Source of the DNA: Mesorhizobium neociceri
GTDB lineage: Bacteria > Pseudomonadota > Alphaproteobacteria > Rhizobiales > Rhizobiaceae
DNA length: 64,000 nucleotides
Assembly (NCBI RefSeq): GCF_013520985.1
Contig: NZ_JACDTY010000018.1
Coordinates: forward strand, 1 to 64,000
Direction: 5' to 3'
The position numbers and the translations under genes are program-made. How positions within the stretch are numbered: the stretch's first letter is position 1; every line of letters starts with the position of its first letter. Of the stretch, positions 10,365 through 18,393 are shown one piece after another. The notes beneath the pieces were generated by a model, which saw only the letters and a program-made list of their open reading frames with translations, searched no databases and had not been told where the DNA came from.

Positions 10365-11105
10365 TTAGCGGCGATCGCCCATGAACTGCAGCAGGAACAT
10401 GAACAGGTTGATGAAGTCGAGATAGAGCCTCAACGCGCCCATGATCGCCTTGCGGCCGGCAACGTCGGCCTGATCGCCTTCGTAGTACATTTCCTTGATG
10501 GTCTGCGTGTCATAGGCGGTGAGGCCGGCGAAGATCAGCACGCCAATCGCCGAGATGGCGAAGCCGAGCGCCGACGACTGCAGGAAGATGTTGATCAGCA
10601 TGGCGATCACCAGGCCGACCACGCCCATGACCAGGAACGAGCCGAACGCCGAAAGGTCGCGCTTGGTCGTGTAGCCATAGAGCGACAGTCCGCCGAAGGC
10701 GGCCGCCGTGGCGAAGAAGGTCTGGGTGATCGAGGCGCCGGTGTAGACCAGGAAGATGGTCGACAGCGACAAGCCGACCAGGCCCGAATAGACCCAGAAG
10801 GTCGTCTGCGCAGCAGCCACGCTCATCGACTGGATCCTGAACGACAGGAAGAAGACGGCGGCGAGCGGGGCCAGGATGACCACCCAGCGGAAGGCGCTGG
10901 CGTAGATCAGCGTGCCGAAAGCGGTCAGCTGTCCGTCGCCGGTGACGGCGAGTTGGAAAGCGCCCCAGGCGGCGATGCCGGTGATGAGGAGGCCAAGCCC
11001 CATCAAATTGTAGACCTTCAGCATATAGCTGCGCAGGCCCTGGTCGATGTCGGCGCGTGCGCCGGGTACGGCCGAAGTCTGGTAATTGCGAATGGGCTCA
11101 GCCAT
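10365..11105 (-). CDS. Bax inhibitor-1/YccA family membrane protein
   Basis: A 246-residue polytopic protein with about seven membrane helices. It starts MAEPIRNYQTSAVPGARADI and ends with the BI-1 signature GLTAYDTQTIKEMYYEG, then RLYLDFINLFMFLLQFMG. The paired Asp residues in AYDTQ and LYLDF are the conserved pH-sensing pair of this family. E. coli YccA modulates FtsH and Sec quality control; other members conduct calcium. The role here is unproven. It is transcribed alone, with a clear terminator. Confidence 0.9.
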   Translation of the reverse strand: MAEPIRNYQTSAVPGARADIDQGLRSYMLKVYNLMGLGLLITGIAAWGAFQLAVTGDGQLTAFGTLIYASAFRWVVILAPLAAVFFLSFRIQSMSVAAAQTTFWVYSGLVGLSLSTIFLVYTGASITQTFFATAAAFGGLSLYGYTTKRDLSAFGSFLVMGVVGLVIAMLINIFLQSSALGFAISAIGVLIFAGLTAYDTQTIKEMYYEGDQADVAGRKAIMGALRLYLDFINLFMFLLQFMGDRR

Positions 11106-11344
11106 TGGAATCCTCTGTTGCTTCTGCCCCGTACGGTGTCAGGCCCTTCCGGACCTGGGCGCCGCTGGCGGGGCTCCAGCATGCCTGTGGCGAAATATGA
11201 TGGTTCTTGACGTCAAGAACAAGACCGTAACGGCCTGCAACGCCTCGTGAATCGCCGGAAGCCGGTTTTCCAGGCGTTCGCGACCGCTGCATTACCAAGA
11301 TTTAATCGGAAACGGCGGGATTCGGCCGGCTTGCCGCTTGAAAC

Positions 11345-13891
11345 CTAGAGGTCGCGCAGTACTGGCGCCGCCTTGTGGCCGAGCACCCGCCATGTCCCGG
11401 CAAGGCCGATGCCGACCGTGATCACCAGCGCAAACACCAAGGTCGCCACCGCCACCTCCGGCATGAAATGCGACGGCAGCGTCATGATACGGGCAACGAT
11501 GTACCATGCCGCGATGCCGCCGGCGACAAGAGCGAACACCGCGGTGGCGAGCCCAATCAGCATGTATTCGAGGGAAAACGCCGTGATCAGCGTCCGCCTC
11601 GTGGCGCCCAGCGTCTTCAGCACCACGGCATCGTGGATGCGAGCGCGGTTGCCGGCGGCGAGCGCGCCGGCCAGCACCAGCACCGAAGCGATCAGCGCCA
11701 CGCCGGCCACAGCCCGGATCGCCGTGCCGAGCTGGCCGACCAGCCGGTTGACGACGTCGAGCGCGTCCTTGACCCGAACTGTCGTCACCGCCGGGAAAGC
11801 GCGGGTGACGGCGTTGAGCAGGCGGGCATCATCTGCTGCCGTGGCATCCTTCTCGCTCAGCGTCGCCAGCCAGCCATGCGGGGCGCCGGCGAAGGTGTTG
11901 GGCGAGAACACCATGACGAAATTGATGCCCATCGTTTCCCATTGCACCTCTCGGAAATTGGCAATCCTGGCCGTCACATTGCGGCCCAGCACATTGACGG
12001 TGACGGTGTCGCCGAGTTTTAGCCCGAGGGCCTTGCCTTCATCGTTGGAGAACGAAACCAGCGGCTCGCCGGTATAATTGTCCGGCCACCAGCTGCCTTC
12101 GGTCAATGTCGCGTTGGCCGGCTGTTTGGCGTCATAGGTCAGGCCACGATCGCCGCGCAGCACCCAGGCGCCTTCCGGCGGCACGTTGGCCTTGTCGACA
12201 TCGACGCCGTTCAGCGCCATCACCCGACCGCGCAGCATCGGCACCTTGACCAGCGTGCCCTTGGGCGCTTCCTTGCCGATCAGTGTCGAGAAGGCGTCGA
12301 CGTCGCCGTTCTGGATATCGACGAAGAAGAAATTCGGCGCCCGCTCCGGCAGGCTGCCGGAGATCTGCTGCCTGAGATTCCCGTCGATGAGCGCCAGCGT
12401 CACCAGGAGCGTCAGCCCGAGCCCCAGCGACAGCACGACGGATGGCGTCAACGCGCCGGGCCGATGGATGTTGCCGATGGCAAGTCGAAGCGCGACGGAG
12501 CGCACGCGCGGGCTTTTGCGCGCCACCCATTGCACCAGCGCGCCGACGAGGCGCAGCACCAGAAAGGCGAAGATCGTAGCCCCAACGAAGATCGAGGCGA
12601 TGCGCTGGTCACCGGAAAACAGGATGGCCAAAGCCGCCAAAGCGAGCGCGATGCCGATCGCTGTCGCAAGATAGGGCAGGCGCGGAAAGCCGCGGCCCTC
12701 AAACCCCATTTCGCGAAACAAAGCGGTGGCCGGCACGTCGCGGGCGCGGCCGAGCGGCAACAGCGCGAAAGCCAGCGTCACCAGCAGCCCGAACAGCGCC
12801 GCCATTGCCAGCGCGCCGGGATAGAAACCGCCTTCCGCCGGCACCGGAATGACCGACTGGAGCGCCGCGCTGGCCGCAAACGGCATGGCGGCACCGAGAA
12901 TGAGACCGAGCACAATGCCGAGGCCGGCGATCATCAGGATCTGCACGAGGTAGACGGTGAAGACAAACCCGCCCGAGGCGCCAAGGCTCTTGAAGGTGGC
13001 GATGACGCCGCGCTTGCCGTCGAGATAGGCGCGCACCGCGTTCGCCACGCCGACGCCGCCGACCACCAGTGCCGTCAGCCCGACCAGCGTCAGGAATTGC
13101 GAGAAGCGCTCGATGTTGGAGGATAGTGCCGGTGCGGCGTTGGAACGCGTGCGGATCGACCAGCCGGCTTCGGGGAAATCGCTCGCGGCGCGATCCTGGA
13201 TGGCCTTGAGATCGGCCTCGCTGGCGCCCGCCGGCAGGCGCACCTTGTAGGCATTCTCGACCAGGCTGCCCGGCTGGATCAGGCCGGACGCGGCAAGGCC
13301 TGCGGTCGAAACCATCAGCCGCGGCGCGAAGCCGAAACCGTCCGACACCGCATCCGGTTCACTCACCAGCCTGGCGCGCAGCTCGAAGGTCGCGCTGCCG
13401 AGCTTCAGCCGGTCGCCGATCTTCACATTGAGCCGGTTGAACAAAAGGTCGGGTGCGACGGCGCCGAAGACGCCTGATTTCTCGCCGAACAGGTCCTGTC
13501 TGCCAAGCTGCGGCTCGGTGTCCAGGACGCCATAGAGCGGGTAGGCGTCGTCGACTGCCTTGGCCTCGACCAGTGCCTGGTCGGAGCCGTCTTCCAGCCG
13601 CGCCATCGAGCGCATGTTGGCGCTGTGCGACACAGCACCCAGGCGATCGAGGAAGGTGCTTTCGGCCGGCGTCGTATCTCGCTGGTTGATCTGGAAACGC
13701 AGATCGCCGCCAAGCAGCGTCTGGCCCTGATCGGCGACCCCGGCGGTGATCGCCTGCGCCACGGAATTGACGCCGCCGATCGCGGCAACGCCGAGCGCGA
13801 TGCAGGCGAGGAAGATCATGAAGCCGGACAGCCCGCCGCGCATCTCGCGCAGCGAGAAGCGGAACGCGAGTTTCAGGGTTCGGAGCCAGGT
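11345..13891 (-). CDS. ABC transporter permease, FtsX/MacB-like (YbbP type)
   Basis: An 848-residue protein from a GTG at 13891 (V-TWLRTLKLAFRFSLREMRGG). It has two FtsX-type units with membrane helices near the N-terminus, centre and C-terminus and large periplasmic domains between. This is the YbbP-like architecture. With the ATPase just upstream and tesA divergent, the set reproduces the E. coli tesA/ybbA-ybbP arrangement. The substrate is unknown. The frame stays open to an ATG at 14026, adding 45 residues of which about 40 are translated from a palindromic repeat. I chose the GTG after the repeat, but the longer form is possible. Confidence 0.85.
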   Translation of the reverse strand, partial: TWLRTLKLAFRFSLREMRGGLSGFMIFLACIALGVAAIGGVNSVAQAITAGVADQGQTLLGGDLRFQINQRDTTPAESTFLDRLGAVSHSANMRSMARLEDGSDQALVEAKAVDDAYPLYGVLDTEPQLGRQDLFGEKSGVFGAVAPDLLFNRLNVKIGDRLKLGSATFELRARLVSEPDAVSDGFGFAPRLMVSTAGLAASGLIQPGSLVENAYKVRLPAGASEADLKAIQDRAASDFPEAGWSIRTRSNAAPALSSNIERFSQFLTLVGLTALVVGGVGVANAVRAYLDGKRGVIATFKSLGASGGFVFTVYLVQILMIAGLGIVLGLILGAAMPFAASAALQSVIPVPAEGGFYPGALAMAALFGLLVTLAFALLPLGRARDVPATALFREMGFEGRGFPRLPYLATAIGIALALAALAILFSGDQRIASIFVGATIFAFLVLRLVGALVQWVARKSPRVRSVALRLAIGNIHRPGALTPSVVLSLGLGLTLLVTLALIDGNLRQQISGSLPERAPNFFFVDIQNGDVDAFSTLIGKEAPKGTLVKVPMLRGRVMALNGVDVDKANVPPEGAWVLRGDRGLTYDAKQPANATLTEGSWWPDNYTGEPLVSFSNDEGKALGLKLGDTVTVNVLGRNVTARIANFREVQWETMGINFVMVFSPNTFAGAPHGWLATLSEKDATAADDARLLNAVTRAFPAVTTVRVKDALDVVNRLVGQLGTAIRAVAGVALIASVLVLAGALAAGNRARIHDAVVLKTLGATRRTLITAFSLEYMLIGLATAVFALVAGGIAAWYIVARIMTLPSHFMPEVAVATLVFALVITVGIGLAGTWRVLGHKAAPVLRDL

Positions 13892-13893
13892 CA

Positions 13894-14013
13894 CCCGCTC
13901 ATCCGGCCGCTTCGCGGCCACCTTCTCCCCCAGGGGAGAAGAGGTCACCAGCGCCGGCGTCAGCCTCTTCTCCCCAGCGGGGAGAAGGTGGCCCGAAGGG
14001 CCGGATGAGGGGG
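13894..14013. repeat. Palindromic repeat, family A short copy, at the start of the permease gene
   Basis: About 120 bp: CGCTCATCCGGCCGCTTCGCGGCCACCTTCTCCCC type arms on the left, and GGGGAGAAGGTGGCCCGAAGGGCCGGATGAGGGG type arms on the right. It lacks the GAATTGC arm of the longer copies. It lies between the ABC ATPase stop (14029) and the conserved start of the permease, and is open in the permease frame. Confidence 0.85.
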
Positions 14014-14028
14014 TCTTTTCCGCCATGG

Positions 14029-14724
14029 TTAGGCCGTCACTTTGAGCAGAGGCGCATCCTCGATGCGGCCCGAGCGCATCGACACCTGGCGCGAGCAGCG
14101 CGCCGCAAGGGCGGGATCATGGGTGACCAGCACCAGTGTCATGCCGCGCTCGGCCGCCTTGGCGAACAGAAGGTCGGCAACCTGCCTCCCCGTCGCCTGG
14201 TCGAGATTGCCGGTCGGTTCGTCGGCAATGAGAATGCGCGGCGCCGGTGCCAGCGCGCGAGCAATGGCCACGCGCTGCTGTTCGCCGCCGGACAATTCGC
14301 CGGGATAGTGGGTGACGCGGTCGCTCAGGCCCACGGCCGCAAGCTCGCGCGCAGCCACGCCGAACGGATCGGCATGGCCGGCCAGCTCCAGCGGCACCGC
14401 GACATTTTCGAGCGCCGTCATGTTGGGAATGAGATGGAAGGACTGGAAGACGATGCCGATGTTTCGGCCCCGAAACGATGCAATCTGATCCTCGCTTTTG
14501 CCGTTAAGCGATTCGCCGGCGATCCGCACCGTTCCCGAATCGACCCGCTCCAGCCCGGCCAGCACCATCAGCAAGGTCGACTTGCCGGACCCCGAAGGAC
14601 CGACGATGCCGGTCGCCTCGCCACGCACCACGTCGAGGCTGACGCCTTTCAGCACATGCACGGACGATGCGCCTTGGCCGAGGGTCAGGGATATGTCTTT
14701 CAGCTCGATGACGGCTTCTGTCAC
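14029..14724 (-). CDS. ABC transporter ATP-binding protein (YbbA/LolD-like)
   Basis: A 231-residue ATPase with Walker A GPSGSGKST (42-50), Q-loop IVFQSFHLIP, signature LSGGEQQR (144-151) and Walker B ILIADEPTGN (from 164). It belongs to the MacB/LolD subgroup that partners FtsX-like permeases. GTG start. It precedes the permease gene and is divergent from the tesA-like gene with an 85-bp gap, so a shared control region is likely. Confidence 0.92.
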   Translation of the reverse strand: MTEAVIELKDISLTLGQGASSVHVLKGVSLDVVRGEATGIVGPSGSGKSTLLMVLAGLERVDSGTVRIAGESLNGKSEDQIASFRGRNIGIVFQSFHLIPNMTALENVAVPLELAGHADPFGVAARELAAVGLSDRVTHYPGELSGGEQQRVAIARALAPAPRILIADEPTGNLDQATGRQVADLLFAKAAERGMTLVLVTHDPALAARCSRQVSMRSGRIEDAPLLKVTA

Positions 14725-14809
14725 AATTAAAGCGTCCTATATCAGGATGAAGGCTCTGCTTGCCGGAAGCCGTTGCCGGAAGAATTCTTGATCATATGGG
14801 GCCTGCCGC

Positions 14810-15454
14810 ATGTCTTTCAAACGCTCGATTGCCGCAGGGCTGATCCTTTTCTCCGCGATTTGCGGCGCCATTTCGTCGGCGCGCGCCGAGACGTTCACCA
14901 TCGTCGGCTTCGGCGACAGTCTGATGGCGGGCTTTGGCCTCGGTCCCGGCGAAGGCTTTACCGACAAATTGCAGGCAGCCCTTCGCGCCAAGGGCCATGA
15001 CGTCACCGTCGCCAATGCCGGCGTGTCCGGCGATACGACGAGCGGTGGCCTGGCGCGGCTCGACTGGTCGGTGCCGGACGGCACCAAGCTCGTCATCCTC
15101 GAGCTCGGCGCCAACGACATGCTGCGCGGCGTCTCGCCCGATATTGCGGAAAAGAACCTGGACGAGATGCTGGCGAAGCTGAAAGCGCGCAAGATCGCCG
15201 CGCTTTTGGCCGGCATGCGCGCCGCGCCCAATCTTGGCGCCGACTACCAGACCGCGTTCGACGCGATCTATCCGAAGCTGGCCGCAAAATACGATGTGCC
15301 GCTTTATCCGTTCTTTCTCGACGGCGTTGCCGGCGAGAGCGGGTTTCAGCTTGAGGACGGCCTGCACCCCAATGCCAAGGGCGTCGACCGCATGGTCGAG
15401 CGCATCCTGCCCACGGTGGAGAAGGCGATTGCAGCGGTCGAGGGCGGAGCCTGA
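14810..15454 (+). CDS. tesA: Arylesterase / lysophospholipase TesA (GDSL hydrolase)
   Basis: A 214-residue SGNH hydrolase with a signal peptide (1-26, ending SARA). Catalytic features are block I GFGDSLMAGFGL (Ser37), block III GANDML (Asn102), and block V DGLHPN (Asp183, His186). TesA is a periplasmic thioesterase I, lysophospholipase and arylesterase. Its divergent pairing with the YbbA/YbbP-type ABC system matches E. coli and supports the assignment. Confidence 0.92.
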   Translation: MSFKRSIAAGLILFSAICGAISSARAETFTIVGFGDSLMAGFGLGPGEGFTDKLQAALRAKGHDVTVANAGVSGDTTSGGLARLDWSVPDGTKLVILELGANDMLRGVSPDIAEKNLDEMLAKLKARKIAALLAGMRAAPNLGADYQTAFDAIYPKLAAKYDVPLYPFFLDGVAGESGFQLEDGLHPNAKGVDRMVERILPTVEKAIAAVEGGA

Positions 15455-15591
15455 AGCGGGATTTTCGCTTCTGGCGCAACCTTCCGTGAGGGAAACATTA
15501 GGGAAAGCCTGCGACCAAGAAACCACTTGCCCCGCTTGAATATCGATGATTCGGTAGGGGCATAGTTCGATTCGAGGAAGGGAGGCTCACC

Positions 15592-16188
15592 ATGCCGCGT
15601 CTTTTCACCGCCCTCGAAATACCGCGTGACGCCGCTCTTTCGCTGTCCCTGCTCAGGGGTGGCCTGCCCGGGGCGCGCTGGATCGATGTCGAAAACTACC
15701 ACATGACGCTGCGCTTCATCGGCGATGTCGAAGGCCATGTCGCCGACGAGATCGCCAACGCGCTCGACCGGGTTCACCGCCCGTCCTTCTCGCTCACGCT
15801 CTCCGGCGTCGGCGCTTTCGGCCAGAAAAAGCCGCATGCAGTCTGGGCCGGCGTCTTCGCCTCGCCCGACCTTTCCGCCCTGCAAGGCGAAATCGACCGC
15901 ATCTGCCAGCGGCTTGGGCTGCCCGCCGATCCACGCAAGTTCACGCCGCATGTGACGCTGGCGCGCCTGCGCAATTCGAGCCCGCTCGATGTCGCGCAAT
16001 ATCTGTCGGCACGCGGCAATTTCTCGACGCTGCCATTCCGTGTCGGCCGTTTCGTGCTGATGTCGTCGCGCGATTCGGTCGGTGGCGGCCCCTACATCGT
16101 CGAGGAGGCCTGGCCGCTGTCCGGCGCCGATGCGCGCGCTTCGAGCAGCTTTGCCAGCGCCTCCGACGCTTCGCGGATCATGCGGTAG
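15592..16188 (+). CDS. thpR: RNA 2',3'-cyclic phosphodiesterase ThpR (LigT family)
   Basis: A 198-residue 2H phosphoesterase. The two catalytic HxTx motifs are HMTL (His37) and HVTL (His120). It opens 2',3'-cyclic phosphates on RNA ends. An AGGGAGG site precedes the ATG. The last about 25 residues (after VEEAWPL) are atypical and overlap, on the opposite strand, the 3' end of the tyrosine phosphatase gene by 97 bp. This suggests loss of the original stop. Confidence 0.9.
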   Translation: MPRLFTALEIPRDAALSLSLLRGGLPGARWIDVENYHMTLRFIGDVEGHVADEIANALDRVHRPSFSLTLSGVGAFGQKKPHAVWAGVFASPDLSALQGEIDRICQRLGLPADPRKFTPHVTLARLRNSSPLDVAQYLSARGNFSTLPFRVGRFVLMSSRDSVGGGPYIVEEAWPLSGADARASSSFASASDASRIMR

Positions 16189-16604
16189 ACCGAAGCGAAG
16201 GCTTCCTCCCCGTCGTAGTAGGGATCCGGCACATCGCGGGCTTGTCCCCGCGCGAACTCGGCCAGCAGATGGATGCGTTCGCCGCCATTGGCCGGCGCCA
16301 TCGCTCTGAGGTCGCGGACATTCTGCCGGTCCATGCCGAGGATCAGGTCGAAGCGTGCAAAATCCTCCGGCCTGACCTTGCGAGCCCGCTGCCCGGAAAT
16401 GTCGATGCCGTGGCGGGCCGCAATTGCGATCGAGCGCGGGTCGGGCGCTTGGCCGAGATTCCAGCCGCCGGTCGCCGCAGAATCCAGCACCATGTCGCGG
16501 CCGCGTTCCGCCAGCACGGCGCGAAACACGCCTTCAGCCAAGGGCGAGCGGCAGATGTTGCCGAGACAGACAAACAGTATGGAATTTATCGGCTTCACGC
16601 TCAT
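16092..16604 (-). CDS. Low molecular weight protein-tyrosine phosphatase
   Basis: A 170-residue enzyme starting MSVKPINSILFVCLGNICRS. The P-loop CLGNICRS supplies nucleophile Cys13 and Arg19, and VPDPYY provides the general acid Asp127. In bacteria such enzymes often control exopolysaccharide kinases or arsenate reduction; no such gene adjoins. The start at MSVKP was chosen because the P-loop lies close to the N-terminus in this family. It converges with and overlaps thpR. Confidence 0.92.
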   Translation of the reverse strand: MSVKPINSILFVCLGNICRSPLAEGVFRAVLAERGRDMVLDSAATGGWNLGQAPDPRSIAIAARHGIDISGQRARKVRPEDFARFDLILGMDRQNVRDLRAMAPANGGERIHLLAEFARGQARDVPDPYYDGEEAFASVYRMIREASEALAKLLEARASAPDSGQASSTM

Positions 16605-16708
16605 TCGATATGCGCCGTTTGTGCATTTGGAACCCCAAAACGCAAAGCACTTTCGGGCGACCTGCATTATGGTGAGGGTCAAAATCTGGGATAGCACGGG
16701 AAATCATC

Positions 16709-17005
16709 ATGACGAGAGAAAAACTGGGCAAGGACGCCATCGCAGCTGCCCTGGCCGAACTGGGCGGCTGGTCATTGGCTACCGACGGCGCTTCGATTAA
16801 GCGCAGCTTCGTCTTCAAGAATTTTTCCGAAGCCTTCGCATTCATGACCCGCGTCGCGCTGGCGGCGGAAAAGATGGACCATCATCCGGACTGGTCGAAT
16901 GTCTACAAGACGGTGGACGTGACGCTGAACACCCACGATGCCGGTGGCGTCACCGCGCTCGACATCGCGCTGGCCAAGAAGATGAACTTGTATTTCGGCG
17001 GCTGA
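16709..17005 (+). CDS. phhB: 4a-hydroxytetrahydrobiopterin dehydratase
   Basis: A 98-residue pterin-4a-carbinolamine dehydratase. The family signature is the His-rich FMTRVALAAEKMDHHPDWSN segment followed by YKTVDVTLNTHDAGGVT. It dehydrates 4a-hydroxytetrahydropterin, recycling cofactor for aromatic amino acid hydroxylases; no hydroxylase lies nearby. Members may also moonlight in molybdopterin metabolism. It is divergent from the phosphatase with a 104-bp gap. Confidence 0.93.
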   Translation: MTREKLGKDAIAAALAELGGWSLATDGASIKRSFVFKNFSEAFAFMTRVALAAEKMDHHPDWSNVYKTVDVTLNTHDAGGVTALDIALAKKMNLYFGG

Positions 17006-17137
17006 CCGTCCGGCGTTGTAACGCGCCGGCGCCAGGAAATCGGCGCCGTCCTCTTGTAGCGGACCTGCACTTCCACCACATTTTCCGCTGGCAGCCGCGC
17101 GCAACACGCTGCGCGACGGTCTGCAAGGGAGACATTG

Positions 17138-17500
17138 ATGGCGCAACAACCTGGTTTTGATTTCTTCGGCTTCGGCGGCAAGCTGGGCGATGAAAGCGAA
17201 GTGCGCGCCAAATTCTGGCGCACGGCCAAGAGGGCCGCCCGGCAGATTCCGTTCATGGAAGAGGTGGTCGCCGCCTATTACTGCGCGCTCGACAAGAAGA
17301 CGCCTTTGCGCGCCAAGGGCATATTGCTCGCGGCGCTCGGCTATTTCGTGCTGCCGGTCGACGTCATCCCCGATTTCGTCTTCGGTCTTGGCTTCACCGA
17401 CGACATCGCCGTACTGACGGCCGCGATCACTGCCGTCAGCGCCCATATCACCCCAGCACACCGCAAGGCCGCCAAGGAGGCGATTGCCGACAAGAGCTGA
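17138..17500 (+). CDS. YkvA/DUF1232 family membrane-associated protein
   Basis: A 120-residue protein. The DUF1232 core is KGILLAALGYFVLPVDVIPDFVFGLGFTDD, with the typical PxDxIPD motif. ATG at 17138 follows CAAGGGAGACATTG; a TTG three bases earlier is less likely. Function is unknown for the family. 17501-17815 downstream contains no gene I can support: an 83-codon frame there (17484-17735) lacks homologous features, and the stretch also carries the leader of the next gene. Confidence 0.85.
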   Translation: MAQQPGFDFFGFGGKLGDESEVRAKFWRTAKRAARQIPFMEEVVAAYYCALDKKTPLRAKGILLAALGYFVLPVDVIPDFVFGLGFTDDIAVLTAAITAVSAHITPAHRKAAKEAIADKS

Positions 17501-17815
17501 AATCGGCCGCCGCATTGGCAACTGGTTCAGAAGAAATCCGGCGCTCAAACAGGGCGATAGCGGCCCGGCTTCGGGTTCCGCTGCGGCCGTTGAAAAAGTC
17601 AAACTCTTGCCGCTTTCGTGGCCTCCAAGTCGACGAAGGGACATTGCGAAAGCCGTTTTTCAAGAAGCGGCGCGGAAATGGCGGTGGTTTCCATGGGTGA
17701 ATGTCCTTTTCCGAGGGAAATTCACCGTTTGGTAACCCAGATTAAATCAAAATGAAGCGACGGGCAGGACGCCAAGCCGGCCTGCCCCCGCACCATTTGG
17801 AATACGGGAAAAACG

Positions 17816-18319
17816 ATGCGCGGATTGATTGCACTAGTCTCGAGCCTGGTCCTGGTGGCCTTTGCAGCGCCGGCGCTGGCGCAGCAGGCGACCAAGATCG
17901 GCCAGCACAACGCCTGGGGCACCTACAGCTATCAGGCGCAGGGCGGCAAGGTCTGCTACGTCTTGACCGTGCCGACCGACAAGCAGCCACCGACGCTCGA
18001 CCATGGCGACATGTTCTTCTTCGTCAGCCAGCGGCCGGGCCAGCAAGTGTCCTACGAGCCGCAATTCATCGCCGGCTACACCTTCCAGGAAGGCTCCAAG
18101 GCCACCGTCACCATCGACAAGAAGTCGTTCTCGATGTTCACCCGCGGCAAGTCGGCCTGGGTGGAGAACGCAGCCGAAGAGCCGGTGCTGATCGCCGCCA
18201 TGAAGACCGGCACCGACATGAAGGTGTCGGCGAAGTCCGGCCGCGGCAACACGACGACCTATGTGTTTTCGCTGAAAGGCATCTCGGCCGCGCTGACGTC
18301 CATTGCCAAGTGCAAGTAG
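17816..18319 (+). CDS. Invasion-associated locus B (IalB)-family periplasmic protein
   Basis: A 167-residue secreted protein with a signal peptide (1-22, APALA). The IalB-like domain starts near WGTYSYQAQGGKVCYVLTVP and includes FVSQRPG and FTRGKSAWVENAAEEP. Two Cys, one in KVCYV and one at the extreme C-terminus, could form a disulfide. IalB was named in Bartonella for erythrocyte invasion, but the family is widespread in non-pathogenic Rhizobiales, so no virulence role is implied. A terminator follows. Confidence 0.85.
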   Translation: MRGLIALVSSLVLVAFAAPALAQQATKIGQHNAWGTYSYQAQGGKVCYVLTVPTDKQPPTLDHGDMFFFVSQRPGQQVSYEPQFIAGYTFQEGSKATVTIDKKSFSMFTRGKSAWVENAAEEPVLIAAMKTGTDMKVSAKSGRGNTTTYVFSLKGISAALTSIAKCK

Positions 18320-18346
18320 GCCAATTGGCCTGACGGAATTTGAATG

Positions 18347-18378
18347 AAGGCCGGGCCGCAAGGTCCGGCCTTTGCTTT
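18347..18378 (+). terminator. Rho-independent terminator after the IalB gene
   Basis: Stem AAGGCCGG (18347-18354) with CCGGCCTT (18365-18372), a 10-nt loop, then TGCTTTT. It is 27 bp past the IalB stop and just before the convergent chloride channel gene. Confidence 0.75.
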
Positions 18379-18393
18379 TGACGAACTGCCACT

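Noticed and set aside
17484..17735. 83-codon plus-strand frame after the YkvA-like gene
   Set aside because: Overlaps the YkvA 3' end out of frame and has no domain; the weak start and the mixed composition do not support a gene.
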